Of a stretch of 64,000 bases of DNA, positions 1 through 13,100 are shown piece after piece. The notes under the pieces were generated by a model that searched no databases, had not been told where the DNA came from, and was given only the letters and a program-made list of their open reading frames with translations. Source of the stretch: Vanrija pseudolonga (Eukaryota > Basidiomycota > Tremellomycetes > Trichosporonales > Trichosporonaceae); contig NC_085851.1 of the NCBI RefSeq assembly GCF_020906515.1, positions 2,914,001 through 2,978,000 on the forward strand, given 5' to 3'. Made by a program: the position numbers and the translations under genes. Within the stretch, counting starts at the first letter, position 1; each line of letters begins with the position of its first letter.

Positions 1-57
1 CGGAAGGTTGTGACAGAAGCGTCCGGTATGCAATGAATGGAGGATTCAAGTCGGAGC

Positions 58-3000
58 TTAAGCCGCAGCAGCTTCCTCATCGAGCGCAGTGAATGCCCGC
101 TCGAGCTTCATCTTAGGCGTGATTCGAGGCTCGCCATAGACGTCAATCTTATCCACCAAGGCGTCGATCTCGTCCTGCCCAAGGGAGAGACTGCGCATGA
201 GGATGGCAATAGCCTTGAATGCCTGAGGGAAGTCGATCGAATCGTCGTCAAGCGTTGGCATGCGCGCCTCAACACTGCTCGGGTTAGTAAAATGTCTATT
301 GTGTGTGGCGGGCATGACTTACCCCTTCTTGAGGTCCTCGGCGGTCGCCGCTTCGCTCTTGAGAGCAGCGGTCCATCCCCTGGCCACAACATCAGCATCG
401 CGGATCTTGGCAATGCGGAAGACGTCCTCGGAAAGCTTCTCCGACAACAAGTATCGGAACTCGGAGGGGAGAGCACGGTAGTACTCGACAATGTCGTCGG
501 GGTCGCGAGAGCCACCAGCGTCCTTTTCACCCCAAAGCTCCTTGAGGTCGACGCCAATCTTCTGCTTGGCCGCCTCCTCGGTCATGGAAGGAGTAGAGGC
601 ATCACCCTCAGCCTCCTCACCGTCGTCGCTCGCCTGTTCACCATCGTCGTCACCATCGTCGTCCGCGCCGGGAAGGGGCTTCGTGCGAGGAGCAAGGTTG
701 AGCTTCCTACGCTGAGGAGCATCCGCGGCGTCGGCACCACTTGGCGCGGCGCTGTCGGTAGACTCGTTGAGGACGCCGAACATGTTGGTGGTAGACGAGT
801 GACGGGACAAGGGAGGGGTGCTGCCAGCAGTACCGCCCTTCTTGTTGCGGGCAAAGACGCCCGAGGGACCGAAAGTCGGGGCACTGGGGAGCCCGGCAGA
901 GCTGACGCCACGGCCGATCTGGGAGAAGTCCGTAGGGCGCTGGGGTGGTGGGCGGGCGCCGCCAGCACCACCAACAGACTGCCATTCTCCGGGCTGCTGA
1001 GGAGCTTCCCGTCGGGAGTGACCAGCACGCGAGCCGCCTCGAGAGATGGATTCCCGAGCAGCCTGAGCCTTCTCGGCATTCTCCCGAGCAGCCTGCTGGT
1101 GAATCTGAGCAATGGTAGTAGGAACCACCTCCTTTCTGGACTGCCACTTGTGCTTGCGGAGTTCGACAACATCCTATCCTTGTCAGTATTGTTCCTTGCG
1201 CATGAACGGCGTGACGTACCATGATCATGAAGCGGATACGCGATGACACGACGTCGTTGTTGAGGAGAATCTCCAAACGGTCGAACACTAAGTCCATGGA
1301 CTTGGTCGACGCGGCATCGAATTGCTTGCCGACGGTGGTAAGAAGCTTGCAAGTAGACTCGAGGTCTTCCTCGTCGGGGTTCTCAACGTTGCCGAGCAAG
1401 CGGACAAGGCACTCTCTGATAACGTTCTTGGAGAGCATTTCAAGCTTGTAGAGCTCACCGATGAGCTGCACAAGACCGAGACCGCGACGCTTGGCCTTCT
1501 GAGCAGCATAGTACTCATCGCTCATCATGGGAGCCTCGCCGCCGTCCTTGACCTCCGCCGCCTCCGCCGCCTTGGCCTTGTCCTCCTCGCTCTTGGAAGC
1601 TGCCAATCGCGCAGCGTCCTCGCGTGCCCTCCAGCCAGCCTCGAAGTCGGCCTGGCAACGACCCAGGAGGTACTTGCGGAACAGGCTACCACCAGACACT
1701 TGCCTGCCTTCGATGACTTCGGAGACGTTGGGGTCCAGGCGATCCAGAAGCAAACGGCAGAGCTTGGCGTACATGGCCGACCAGTGGGCCTCGTCCGTCG
1801 ACTTCTCGAAGACAAGCTTGATGACAAGCTTCAGGGTCATGCCGTCAGTCTCCTGGCTGGACTTGTTGGCCCACTCGAGGATCTGAGTAGAGATCGAGTC
1901 GAACTTCTCCTCCGTGAGCTTGTTGAGCAAGGCCTTGACCTTGCGCTCAATGTAGACAGGCGACGACTCGTCATTGCCAGCGGAGCGAGCGTTCACCCAG
2001 GCGTTGGCAGTAACGGCAAGCGGTGCGACATCGGGGTCGTTGACAACCGGGGCGGGACGCTTGACACGCTCACGCTTAGAGCCTGCCCTCGAGTTGGACG
2101 GGGCCATGTGGGGCAAGCCACCACCCTGGCTGGCAGTCCTGGTCATCGAACGGCCACCAGCACCGGGGTGCATGAGCGAGAGCTTGTAGCGCTCTTCGCT
2201 CGTGGTGTTGCTCGTGTTGCGAATGGACGAACCAGACGCGAACCCGAAGGAGCCCATGGCGTTCGCGAACCCACGTCCGCCAATGTTGCTGCCACCAATG
2301 CCACCCATCGCACCACGGTTGGCGGGGGGTAGGGAAGAGCGGCTGCCCTGGCGACGACCAAAGCCGTTCGAGGAGTCAGCCTCGAGGCCGATTTCCTCCA
2401 GAGGCGGCAGTGACTCTGGGCGCTCCTTGCAGACCTCCATGAACTGCATCAGGAAGTCGCGGTCGTAACGGAACTTGCCGGGCTCGCTGGTCGCATTGAG
2501 GTTGGCATTCTGCGGCTTCACAGACTCGGGGTACTCGACAGAGGCAAGGTCCTCAATAGGCTTGGCAGTACCGAGAGCAGAGGGCGTGGAGGGAGTGGCG
2601 ATAGCTCCAGCAGTAGCGGACGGGCCAGGGGAGCCCTTGAGATCCAGAGTCGAGGGGGTCGAACGGCGACCACCGTTGATCGCACCCAGGGGCTTGGCTG
2701 GAAGGCCAGCAGCAGCCAAAGCTGGCGACGACAAAGGAGAGGCGACCGCAGACTGAGTCGTCGGCGTGAGAAGGGCACGACGAGGCTCCTCGGCAGGCTC
2801 GGAACCAGTAGGCGTTTCCGCCTGCTTCTCCACAACCTTCGAGGCCGCTTCAGGCTCCTTTTGGGCTTCAGAGCTGATCGGCTCCTCAGCCTTGGGCTCG
2901 GCGGCCTTGGGCTCGTCAACAGGTGCTTGGGTCTTAGCCTGCGGCAGGGGTGGTGAGCTTCAACTCTCGAAAGTCTGTGGGGAAAGATATGACTGTGACC

Positions 3001-4943
3001 GGTACCCACCTTGAGCTCCTCCTCCTTCGCCTTCTGCTCCTTCTCCTCCTGCTCCTTGGCCTTCTCCTTGGCCTCGAGCTCCTTAGCCTCGAGCTCCTTG
3101 GCGTCGGCCTCCTCCTTTGCCTTTCGCTCACGCTCCTCCTTGGCCCGGCGCTCGACGCGCTCCTTGCGCTCCTGCTCCTCCTTCTCCTCCTGCTCCTGAA
3201 TCTTTTTGCGCTTCTCGTCTTCGGCTAGACGCGTCTTCTTCTGCTCTTCAGACTCGAGGCGAACGATGACAGGAAGGGCGGGCAGCTTCTTCTTGGGCGG
3301 TTCCTCGACAGTGGTCTCCGGTGTGGCGGCACCGCTGGTCGCCGAAGAAGTCGGGCCCTTGGCGGCAGCAGCGGCCTCCGCAATGTCGACCGTTGTTCCG
3401 TCTGGGCGAGAGAACTTGATGGCCGACTTGGCACGCGGCGTGAATGACATGGCGCCAGCAGAGAGCGAAGGCGTCTGAGGACCTTGGGATCCAGGGGTCA
3501 CCTGCGGAGTGAAGGGAGTACCGGGCTGCAGAGGGCGCGAAGGCGTGCTCGGGAGGGGAGAGACGGACGTGTTGGAGGGGGTCGACTGGTGACCACCCAC
3601 GAGGCTTTGAGGCCGGCTGGGAGGGGTCGGCATCGTGCTACCACCAGCACTGCCAGGCAGGTTAGCATTAGGAGGAGCAGGCGAGCCACCAAGCTGAGCC
3701 TGCGCAGCCCGGGGAGAGAGGGGAATGTTGGAGGGGTGCTGCTGCTGCTGAGGGGGCCACTGCTGCGCCATTCCGTACGGCGGCTGTTCGTAGTGGTGGT
3801 ACTGGGCATGTCAGCAAAGCCCATCAATATGGTCATAATACGTACGAAGTATCCACCCTGGCCTGGGTACATGATGGGGTAGCCCTGTGCTTGGCCATGC
3901 GGGATGCCATACGGAGCCTGCTGGCCCATAAGAGGGCGAGCCACACCCATGGGCCCATTCACACCGGCTGGACGAACAGGCTGCTGGCTACCCTGCATCT
4001 GAGGCTGAGGGACACGGTAACCCTGCTGTGGAGGCACTTGACCAGGGAATTGGGGCTGGGCGGCACCCATCACTGGCGAACGAGGCTGACCGGGGATGCC
4101 CTGCGGGGGACGAAGGTGAGCCTGGCCAGGCAGTCCAGCCATGGGCTGGTACTGGTGAGGAGCAGCACCTGGAAGACCGTTGGCACCAGGGAACGAGCCG
4201 TGGGGAATGGACTGGCGACGATCTTGAATCGGAGAGCCGGCCTGCGGGAGCTGCGAAGGCGACGCCGAGCCCGAGGCGGCCGAGGGCTGAGGGTGGGGCT
4301 TGCCGGCAAAGAGCGAGTGCACATCCAGCTTCTTTTGAGGAAGGCCAGAGGGCACGCTCGAGGCCGCGCCGCCACTGGTGCGCCGAGGAGGGCGGATCAT
4401 GGCAGCACCGGTCGCCGTCGTCTCTGCGTCAATGGAGCCGAACGACTTGACCGCATCAGCCAAGTGGCTCCCAGTGGCCGCAGGCGCTGCAGGCGATGAG
4501 GAGAGCAGCGGGTTGGGCGAGTCGACCGTGCCGAAGGCAAGATTTCCTACGGACGCATTGTTAGCAATCTGTCGTGTACTGGGGACAAAAGGGTGGGTCA
4601 TGTGGGACAGTGGACTGAAAGGAGAGGACGTGCCCAGCGAGACGAGAGAGTTGGTACCCTCGCATGAGACGGTGGCGGAAGTGGAGAGCTCACCTCGAGG
4701 CTGGAAATCACCGTTGCCGCCGACCATCAAGTTGCCCCACTTTGGGTTGCCCCCGATGGACACAGGGGTGGAGCCGGTCAACTGGTCATTGGTAGTCGCT
4801 CCGTTGGGCGGAGTCGAAACGGCCGAGGGCACAGCTGAAGACTGGTTGGACGCCGCAGCAGGAGGGCCACGGGACCAGGCAGAGGTGTTGGGGGTAGTTG
4901 CTGAGCTGGCTGGCTGGTTTGGTGGAGTAGAGGCCTTGCTCAT
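58..4943 (-). CDS. TIF4631: Translation initiation factor eIF4G
   Basis: Scaffold of the cap-binding complex eIF4F: it binds eIF4E, eIF4A and eIF3 and brings the small ribosomal subunit to mRNA. Exons in transcript order: 4943-3846, 3801-3010, 2938-1220, 1173-323, 274-58; they close in frame to 1558 aa. The first ~600 residues are low-complexity, rich in P, Q, G and S. A strongly charged K/E-rich segment follows near residues 530-630. A canonical eIF4E-binding motif YDRDFLM (Y-x4-L-hydrophobic) lies near residue 790. A MIF4G HEAT domain begins near residue 955 (VYIERKVKALLNKL). An RGG/Ser-rich stretch and a second conserved helical block (RYLLSEKLSEDVF) end the protein. A further in-frame intron at 4547-4693 is plausible (GTGAGC donor, GCTAAC branch, GTAG acceptor) and would remove 49 residues. 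Family call is firm; the yeast symbol is by family resemblance. Confidence 0.93.
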
Positions 4944-6242
4944 TTGCGTGTGTGTCTTGTGAGACGGTGTGGTGGAATGGAAACAGGCGTAGAGGGCGGA
5001 GGATTAGGCTTGAGTTGTTATATCGCCAACGGCTGCTGGCGACGTGTGCTGATTGTCTGGCAAGAATACCAGTCGACCAGAGAGATACCGGGACGTGTTA
5101 CCTTTGGGCGAGGTAACAATGACGGACGGCAAATGAGGGGGGGTTTGTCTTCAACAAGGTGTGTTGAGAGACAAACTTTTTCGTGTTGGAATGATGGTGG
5201 CCACTCGATGATGAAAAGAGGGAGCCGGCTGGGGGGGAGAGGGGAAAGGGGAGAAATGCCCTATGCGAGTCCCAGGCGATGCGAGGGGCTCTTGCGATGA
5301 ACGCTTTTTGGGAGGGGAGGGGGGGTGACAGAAGTCGAGAAGGGAAGAATGGATTGTGTGTCGGACACTGTATTAGTGTCCCCTTGGTGGTGAGAGAAGA
5401 AAGGAAAACCGGAATGGTGTGCGTGTGCAATGAGGGGGGGGTGAGGAGTGAGACGGGCGGGCGGGCGGGGGGAACGAGAGGGCAAACCGCCAGAGGGGGG
5501 GCACAGGGGCGGCAAGCGCGCGGCGGCGGCGGGGGCGGCGGGGGAGTGGTGGACGCTGACGGCCTCACTGGTTCAACTGGCTGCAAAACAGGCACGACAC
5601 ACACGCTCTACCAGCGTGCGTTTTGATGGACGGCAGGACAGGTAATGTGACCTAATTAGCGGAATCAATTTTGTAATTCAGCACATGTGGTTTCGACCAA
5701 ACGGGGCTTGGTTTGTGGCATCTGGTCCAGTAGTCACAGTCGCAAATATTCTCTTTCTCGACACAAGGGACATTGTACAACCTCATCACTGTTTGTATAA
5801 TGGGCCTGTTGGGTGAAGAAACAATGCTGGCGCCGGACAACGCAACTCATCACTGCAACAACTGAGCCGCCTTTGTTGACCTGAGGCTGCTGCTGTTGTG
5901 CATATGTGGCCCAGACGACGTCTGATGGCTTTGAAAAAATGGCATTGTCGGTCTGATCACGTGCAATTTGAGGTTATGATGTAACCCGTCATTGAAAGTA
6001 TGTGTCATTTGTCACAGGGCGACTGTGATCACTACGTCCCATCATGTACTTGCAGGGATCGGTCAGCGCCGTAAACGAACCGAACCGATAACGAGTCGAC
6101 GACCGACAACAGCGTGAGCACTCCACCCGTCGGTTCACGGAGCCGCCGCACCCACTCCACTCTTCGCCATTCAATCCAACGTCACCCTTGTCCCATCGCT
6201 TTGGTCAGAACGAAAGGGTGAACAACCCTCGCGACAATCATC
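4944..6242. promoter_or_regulatory. Shared upstream region of eIF4G and pyridoxal kinase
   Basis: No gene was recognised here. The region separates two divergent start codons. Between about 5230 and 5545 the plus strand is very G-rich, so the eIF4G sense strand is C/T-rich. Positions 5455-5472 hold four consecutive G3+ runs separated by single C, a textbook G-quadruplex pattern. The half nearer pyridoxal kinase (5640-6180) is less GC-rich and has no notable repeat. Confidence 0.5.
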
Positions 6243-7559
6243 ATGGCTCCTCTGGACCAAACGAGGATCCTGTCTATCCAGTCGCATGTCGTTTCTGGCT
6301 ATGTTGGTACGTGCTCGTGTGCTGCAAGTCAATTACCCCTCACACCCCACAGGCAACCGAGCTGCAACCTTTCCTCTGCAGATGTTGGGCTATGATGTGG
6401 ACGTCGTCAACACTGTGCAGTTCTCAAACCACACGGGATACGGTCACACCAATGGTACCAAGACGTCGCCGGAGCAGCTCGAGGCCATCTTCGAAGGGCT
6501 CTTCACAAATGGCCTCGTGAGCCACGCGCGTCTCTTGACCGGCTACATCCCAGGCGCAGAGGCTCTTCGGGTCATCGGCAAGCAAGTCGAGCGCATGCGT
6601 CAGAATGAAGGTCTCGTCTATCTCCTGGACCGTGAGTGTGGCCATGCGAGCGTCGGCACATGTCTGACGAGCCATCAGCCGTAATGGGCGACATTGGAAC
6701 CGGCCTCTACGTGAGCCCAGATGTTGTTCCCGTGTACAAGAGCCTCTTGAAAACTGCCACCATCATTACACCGAACCAGTTTGAGACCGAGTGAGTCCAA
6801 CTCCTCCTCCTCCTCAAAGACCATAGTGACTAACGGTGACCCAGGCTTCTCTCTGGCGTCAAGATTGACTCGGTGGCGTCTCTTCACGAGGCCTTGACAG
6901 CCCTACATGTCAACTACGGTGTGCCTCACGTGGTTTTGTCTTCCATTCCGCTCCCCATCTCGCTCGTCGCCGAGCTGGGCCTGCCACCACCTCCAGCATC
7001 GTACACTCGCTTTGTCCCCGACCCAAAGCCGCCTTGGTACGACGCGGTTGGAGTTGGAGCCCCAGAAGACGACATTCTCGTCTGCTTTGCAAGCACTTGG
7101 GATGGGAACAAGCCACAGACCTTCGGTTTCGCCCTGCCTACCATCCGTGGCTACTTCTCTGGCGTTGGTGACCTGTTCTCCGCCCTCGTCCTTGGACATT
7201 ACCAGCGCACCTCCGAGACACAACCTGGTCTTTCTCCCCTTGCGGATGCTGTCTCGCATGCGCTCCTGACTGTACAGCAGATCCTTCTGCGCACCCATTT
7301 ATACAGTCTGGACATTGCTTCGTCTGGCTCGGCAACCCCAAGGCCTATCCATGAGAACTCGCCTCATCAGGATTCGGTGATCCCCTCCGACACTGAACTC
7401 GACAACGCCCCGCCTCTTAACCCCACCGACCCGAAGCGCAAGGCTCGCCGGATGAGGCTACGTGAGATGCGAGTCGTCCAGGAGCGAGACCTAATTGTCA
7501 ATGGCGGTGAAACTTGGCCGGGCAAGCACCTAGACTGGGACAAGTTGCGAGGCGATTAG
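6243..7559 (+). CDS. BUD16: Pyridoxal kinase
   Basis: ATP-dependent kinase that phosphorylates pyridoxal, pyridoxine or pyridoxamine in the vitamin B6 salvage route. Exons 6243-6306, 6353-6631, 6679-6790 and 6845-7559 join in frame to 389 aa. The start opens with RILSIQSHVVSGYVGN, the usual N-terminal strand and substrate loop of the family. TVQFSNHTGYG follows, then DPVMGD (split by an intron), which is the metal/ATP region, and ITPNQFETE. Near residue 245-260 the stretch TIRGYFSGVGDLFSALVLGH carries the GxGD anion-hole motif with the catalytic Asp. The C-terminal ~80 residues are longer and more basic than in many homologues. It is convergent with HEM2. Confidence 0.94.
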
Positions 7560-7705
7560 CATGTCGACCATTAGAGGGCGAGCAAACGCATAGCATACAG
7601 GCAACAAGCCCCATGAAGCACGTAGAACAAGAGAGCAATTTGGAGGATGTGGGTATGAGAGGTGGTGCATGCCATTGACTAGAGATTGAGAGGGAAATCG
7701 TTCAA

Positions 7706-8975
<1,270 letters not shown>

Positions 8976-9339
8976 GGTGGTTGTAGTAGCAAGGTGAAGA
9001 TCAACCGGGGTGAACTAGGGCGACTGGACGAATGTAAGGGATAGGATGTTGAAGCAGAAGAGATGCACGCGAGGGACAGTGACAGCAAGATGGGTCGACT
9101 GGCGAGGGACGACGACTTTGAGTAGCACGAGAGACCTCCACTTTGTTCGGCCAAATCCACCCGTCCATACTGTCGTGCCGTGCCTGACGGAATCGAGTCT
9201 GACTGATCCCGCTGGCTGTTGGGTGGCCACAAGCTGCTCACTCACTCACTCGTTGCACGGCCCGACAAACGCGCTCACATTATCGCCTTCCTCGACATTA
9301 TCAACTCTTTACTCCATCACAACAATCCTCGCAATCACA
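8976..9339. promoter_or_regulatory. HEM2/YPI1 divergent intergenic region
   Basis: This 364 bp gap separates two divergent start codons and must hold both promoters. I see no repeat and no further ORF worth calling. Confidence 0.4.
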
Positions 9340-10044
9340 ATGGCGACAGCACAAGCAGCACGCCCAGAACCAAACGGTACTCGGACCCTCACTGTCACCC
9401 CAACCGAGTCGGAGGCAGCGTCGACCTCAACCTCGCCACCGCCGTCCCGTGCCGACACACCAAACTCGGTCGGCGTCCTCCGTCTCCGTGGTGGCCCCGT
9501 TCGCAGGCAACGCGTCGTGTGGTCATCAGAGACTGTGGATAATGAAGGCATGGGAAAGAAGAAGTCGAAGAGTGAGTCATGTTTGGTGCAGCCTGGGGTC
9601 TGGCGCTTTATACCCGTGCTCCCGGTGCTTCCCACTCAATCCTCGTGATGTTGCCGGCTGACCTCTGGCAGTCTGCTGCATCTACCACAAGCCGCGGGCG
9701 TTTGACGAGTCATCGTCCGAGTCTGACTCGTGCTCTGACGATGATGGGGCATGCTCGGGCCACAAGGAGCACGCTACTACCCGACGTCAGCGCCCTCGGC
9801 CTGTGGGAGATGCCGAAGTGGAGAGCAGCGAGAGCTCAGAGTCGGATGGGGGTGCTGGTGACAGCCGTCCACGGTGAGTCGACACGAGCTTAGGAGCTCT
9901 GTATGAGTCCTATACTCTACGTGTAAATGCTGAACGGAGTACAGTCCGACACGCCGCGCCAAGCGCAAGCCGCACAGTCACCACGATTCGAAGATGAACA
10001 AGTACGACGTCCAGCCTACAGCCAAGGGCAAGGACAAGGCATAG
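9340..10044 (+). CDS. YPI1: Type 1 protein phosphatase inhibitor (YPI1/PPP1R11 family)
   Basis: Small, largely disordered regulator of PP1 (Glc7). Exons 9340-9571, 9672-9873 and 9945-10044 join to 177 aa. The family core is clear: RRQRVVWSSETVDNEGMGKK, in which the RVVW is an RVxF-type PP1 docking site, followed after the first splice by CCIYHKPRAFDESSSES. A Ser/Asp-rich stretch and a basic tail with a His pair (KPHSHHDSK) follow. The N-terminal ~45 residues are Thr/Ser/Pro-rich. In yeast, Ypi1 affects glycogen and ion homeostasis through PP1; that role here is inferred from the family. Confidence 0.9.
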
Positions 10045-10173
10045 CTCATTGTACCTCATGTGAAGCCAGTGTATGTATCATGCAATCGCAATGTTGATGA
10101 AATGCGGAGTGTGCTTCTAACAATGTCTATGAATGCAACGCGGGCGGAGACTGTGGCACCCGCTGTATGACAC

Positions 10174-13100
10174 TCATCCCACAACGACCTTGTTCTCCGG
10201 CGCCAGACTGATCAGGGCAAGGCACGACAGACCGAGCTCGAACCATTCCAACTGACGGGGAGAAAGCGCTCGTCCTTTAAGACGAATGGACAGTGCCGAT
10301 GCAAGCTGCTCCCGCATCCGCTTGATTGCGATAAGCGTTTTGGGATCCGCCTGGAACCGAACCCTCCGGTCAATCTGGAGGGAGGAGGCCATCACCTGTG
10401 GAGTGTCAACAACGTATATAGCACACCGGCCTCACCTTGAAGTCTGCCAAGTCACCGCACAATAGTGCAAGCCATAGCTCCTGCACTGGACCAACTTCCC
10501 AGGCATACAGTTTCTTTGACTGCATGAGGGTGAAGTAGGTGAGGAAGCTCGTGCCAAACTCGCTCTTGGGGATGCGGAAGTTGACGGAGCTGGGGTGAAT
10601 CGCCACCGTCTGTTGGTTGGTAATCGTGCGGAGGCCGCCACTTGGCTCCAGTGACAGAATCTTCGGATACAGGCCGGCTGCCAAGGCAGCCTCAAGAAGG
10701 TTGTAATCTCGGCCATTGCTGTTGAACTCTTGAGGCACTGTGACAAATCGAGTACGAGCACTCCGGCTGTACCGTGCTCTAGGCTGTCAGACGGAACACC
10801 ACTCCTTACTCACCTCGCAATCTCCTCCTTCTGCGCGGGAGTTGCCGCAATAAAAGACGAGTCAACCAGGTAGGCCAGCAGTTGCTGCCGCAGTTCTTCG
10901 ATTTGTTGGAGGTTTTGGTGGGACACAAAGTTGCGCTTGCAGAAAGTCCTGACGAAGTTGGCATTCTCCGAAGCTCTGCGCCAGCTGTCGAATACGTTCG
11001 CAATGGTCAGGAAGTCGCTGTTACCGACAGCAAAGCTCTTCTTGGCGGCCTCAGCCTGGCCTTCAAATCCGAATGGAGTCACGAAAGGACTCTTCGAGTT
11101 GAGAGTCGCGGCGATGGTGAGGGCCGGATCAAGACATTTGAAGAGCGCGGCAACGAGAAGGAACTTGCCCAAATGCACATCCATGGGTAGCTTGCTGAGC
11201 AACCGGCCCATGGAAGTGATTTCCTCATTGGCTGTCAAGGCTTTCACCTCCACCAGCGCAGAGACTGCGCGCTGAATGTTGGTAGAGCTTGGGGGGTCTA
11301 GGGCCCTCATGAGGACGTCTTCAATGCTCGTTCCAATCTTGATTTTCAAGATCTTGATACGGAGGGCGAGATCTTGGAGGGACAGCCTAAGCATTTCTGG
11401 CACGGGGTGCTCAGCCAGTTGCGAATCGTGGCGCGCCTTGGTGAGAAGGTGGAAAGCCAGGCCCTCTTGAACACGGCCAGCACGACCACGACGCTGTTTG
11501 GCATTGCTTCGAGCAATGTACGATTCGACCAGTCGTGACAACTGGCGCTTCTCGTCATACCGCATCTCTCGTTGCTTGCCGGTGTCGATAACACACGTGA
11601 TATCGGGGATCGTGACACCGGTTTCAGCAATGTTGGTAGCTGTGAGGCGTTAGCAACAACGGTACCTCGACTACTTACAGATGACAATCTTCCTGACACC
11701 TGGAGGTGGTATCTGGAACACCGCACTCTGTCCTTCAGAACTGATCGTTGAATGCAAAGGATAGATCACAAAATCCGACGATGCCCCAAACCTCGGGTGG
11801 GATTGCAATGCGTCATTGAGCTTTCGAATTTCCGCCAGACCTGGCATGAACACCAAAGTAGCAGGTGAAAATTGCTGGAGGGATGGGTCGTCAAAACAAA
11901 CTTGTTCCAAAAGGCGAATGATGAGGTCGTATGGGATTTGACGGGAGTCTAGGAGATTGACGGTCTCGACTGTTTTGGGAGAGTACCGTTGGGACGACAG
12001 CTTTGTTGGGTCTGATGGCTTGCTCTCGTCGTCCGACGAATCCGTGGCCGCAGGAGTGTCTTCCGTCCATTCCAACTGTTTGGAACCAGGCTTCTTATTC
12101 CTTGTCCAAACAGCATAGGGAGATGACTCATCGATGTGCCACCCCGTTTGCTCAACGGCATCCTCCAGATAACGAACAGTCACTGGGAACGTCCGACCCG
12201 GAACTGACATGAAGGGGCAGCCCCCAAAGAATGCCGAAAGCCTCTCAGCGTCAACCGTGGCGGACATGAGAATGACCTTGAGATCCATTCGGACCAGCAG
12301 AAGTTCTTTGAGGACGATCAGAAGAAAGTCGGATTCAATGGACCGTTCGTGCACTTCGTCGACAATGATATGCGTAACTTCGTCAAATGCTGTCGATTTG
12401 CCGCCACTACCGGAGCCTCCTTCCAGCATGCGAAGGGCGATACCATTGGTGACGAACAGCAGTCGAGTGTTTGCAGAAGACTTTGATTCCAACCGAATTG
12501 AATAGCCCACCAAGGACGCATTGGACCCCATTGCTCCAGGGCTGTCACCCAGCTCAGCGGAGACACGTTGAGCAAGGGATATGGCGCTGATTCGACGAGG
12601 CTCGGTGACGAGAATCTTGCAAGGCTTGCCTTGGGCTAGGGAATGTTCCAAAATAAACGCAGGAAGCTGGGTCGATTTGCCGCAACCAGTCTCGCCGCCG
12701 AATACGAGAACTTGTGAGTTTTCCGTCGTCTTGATGATGTCGTCTCGGAAGGGAGCGATGGGTAAGGTGTCGCGGTCTTGTCGCATCTTGCGATATGATG
12801 GGGAGGAAATCCGCTTCTCGAATTGGCTTTGAAGCTCTTGTGAGTAGACAGACCCCTGAGGAACAATAACATCGGTGTTCTCCGATGGGGTGGCAACAGC
12901 TGGCTTGGAAGATACTTCGACTGTTGATGCGTTGTTGAACGCCTGTACCTTTTGGTCGACTAGATCTTTGACAACCTTCCACCTTTCGCGATTCTCAGCA
13001 TCGATCTTCAGCTGATAGGCCGATTCAAGCTCGTCCCAAAGCTCTCGGTATGCCGGCGGCATCGTCCTCCAGTTTACCCCCGAAAGCATGCCGCTTTGAG

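Noticed and set aside
37-1224. 395-codon open frame on the plus strand
   Set aside because: It is antisense to the conserved eIF4G C-terminal exons and has no family motifs; long antisense frames are common in GC-rich coding DNA. The same holds for 1322-2332, 3891-4499, 35620-36297 and 53578-52934.
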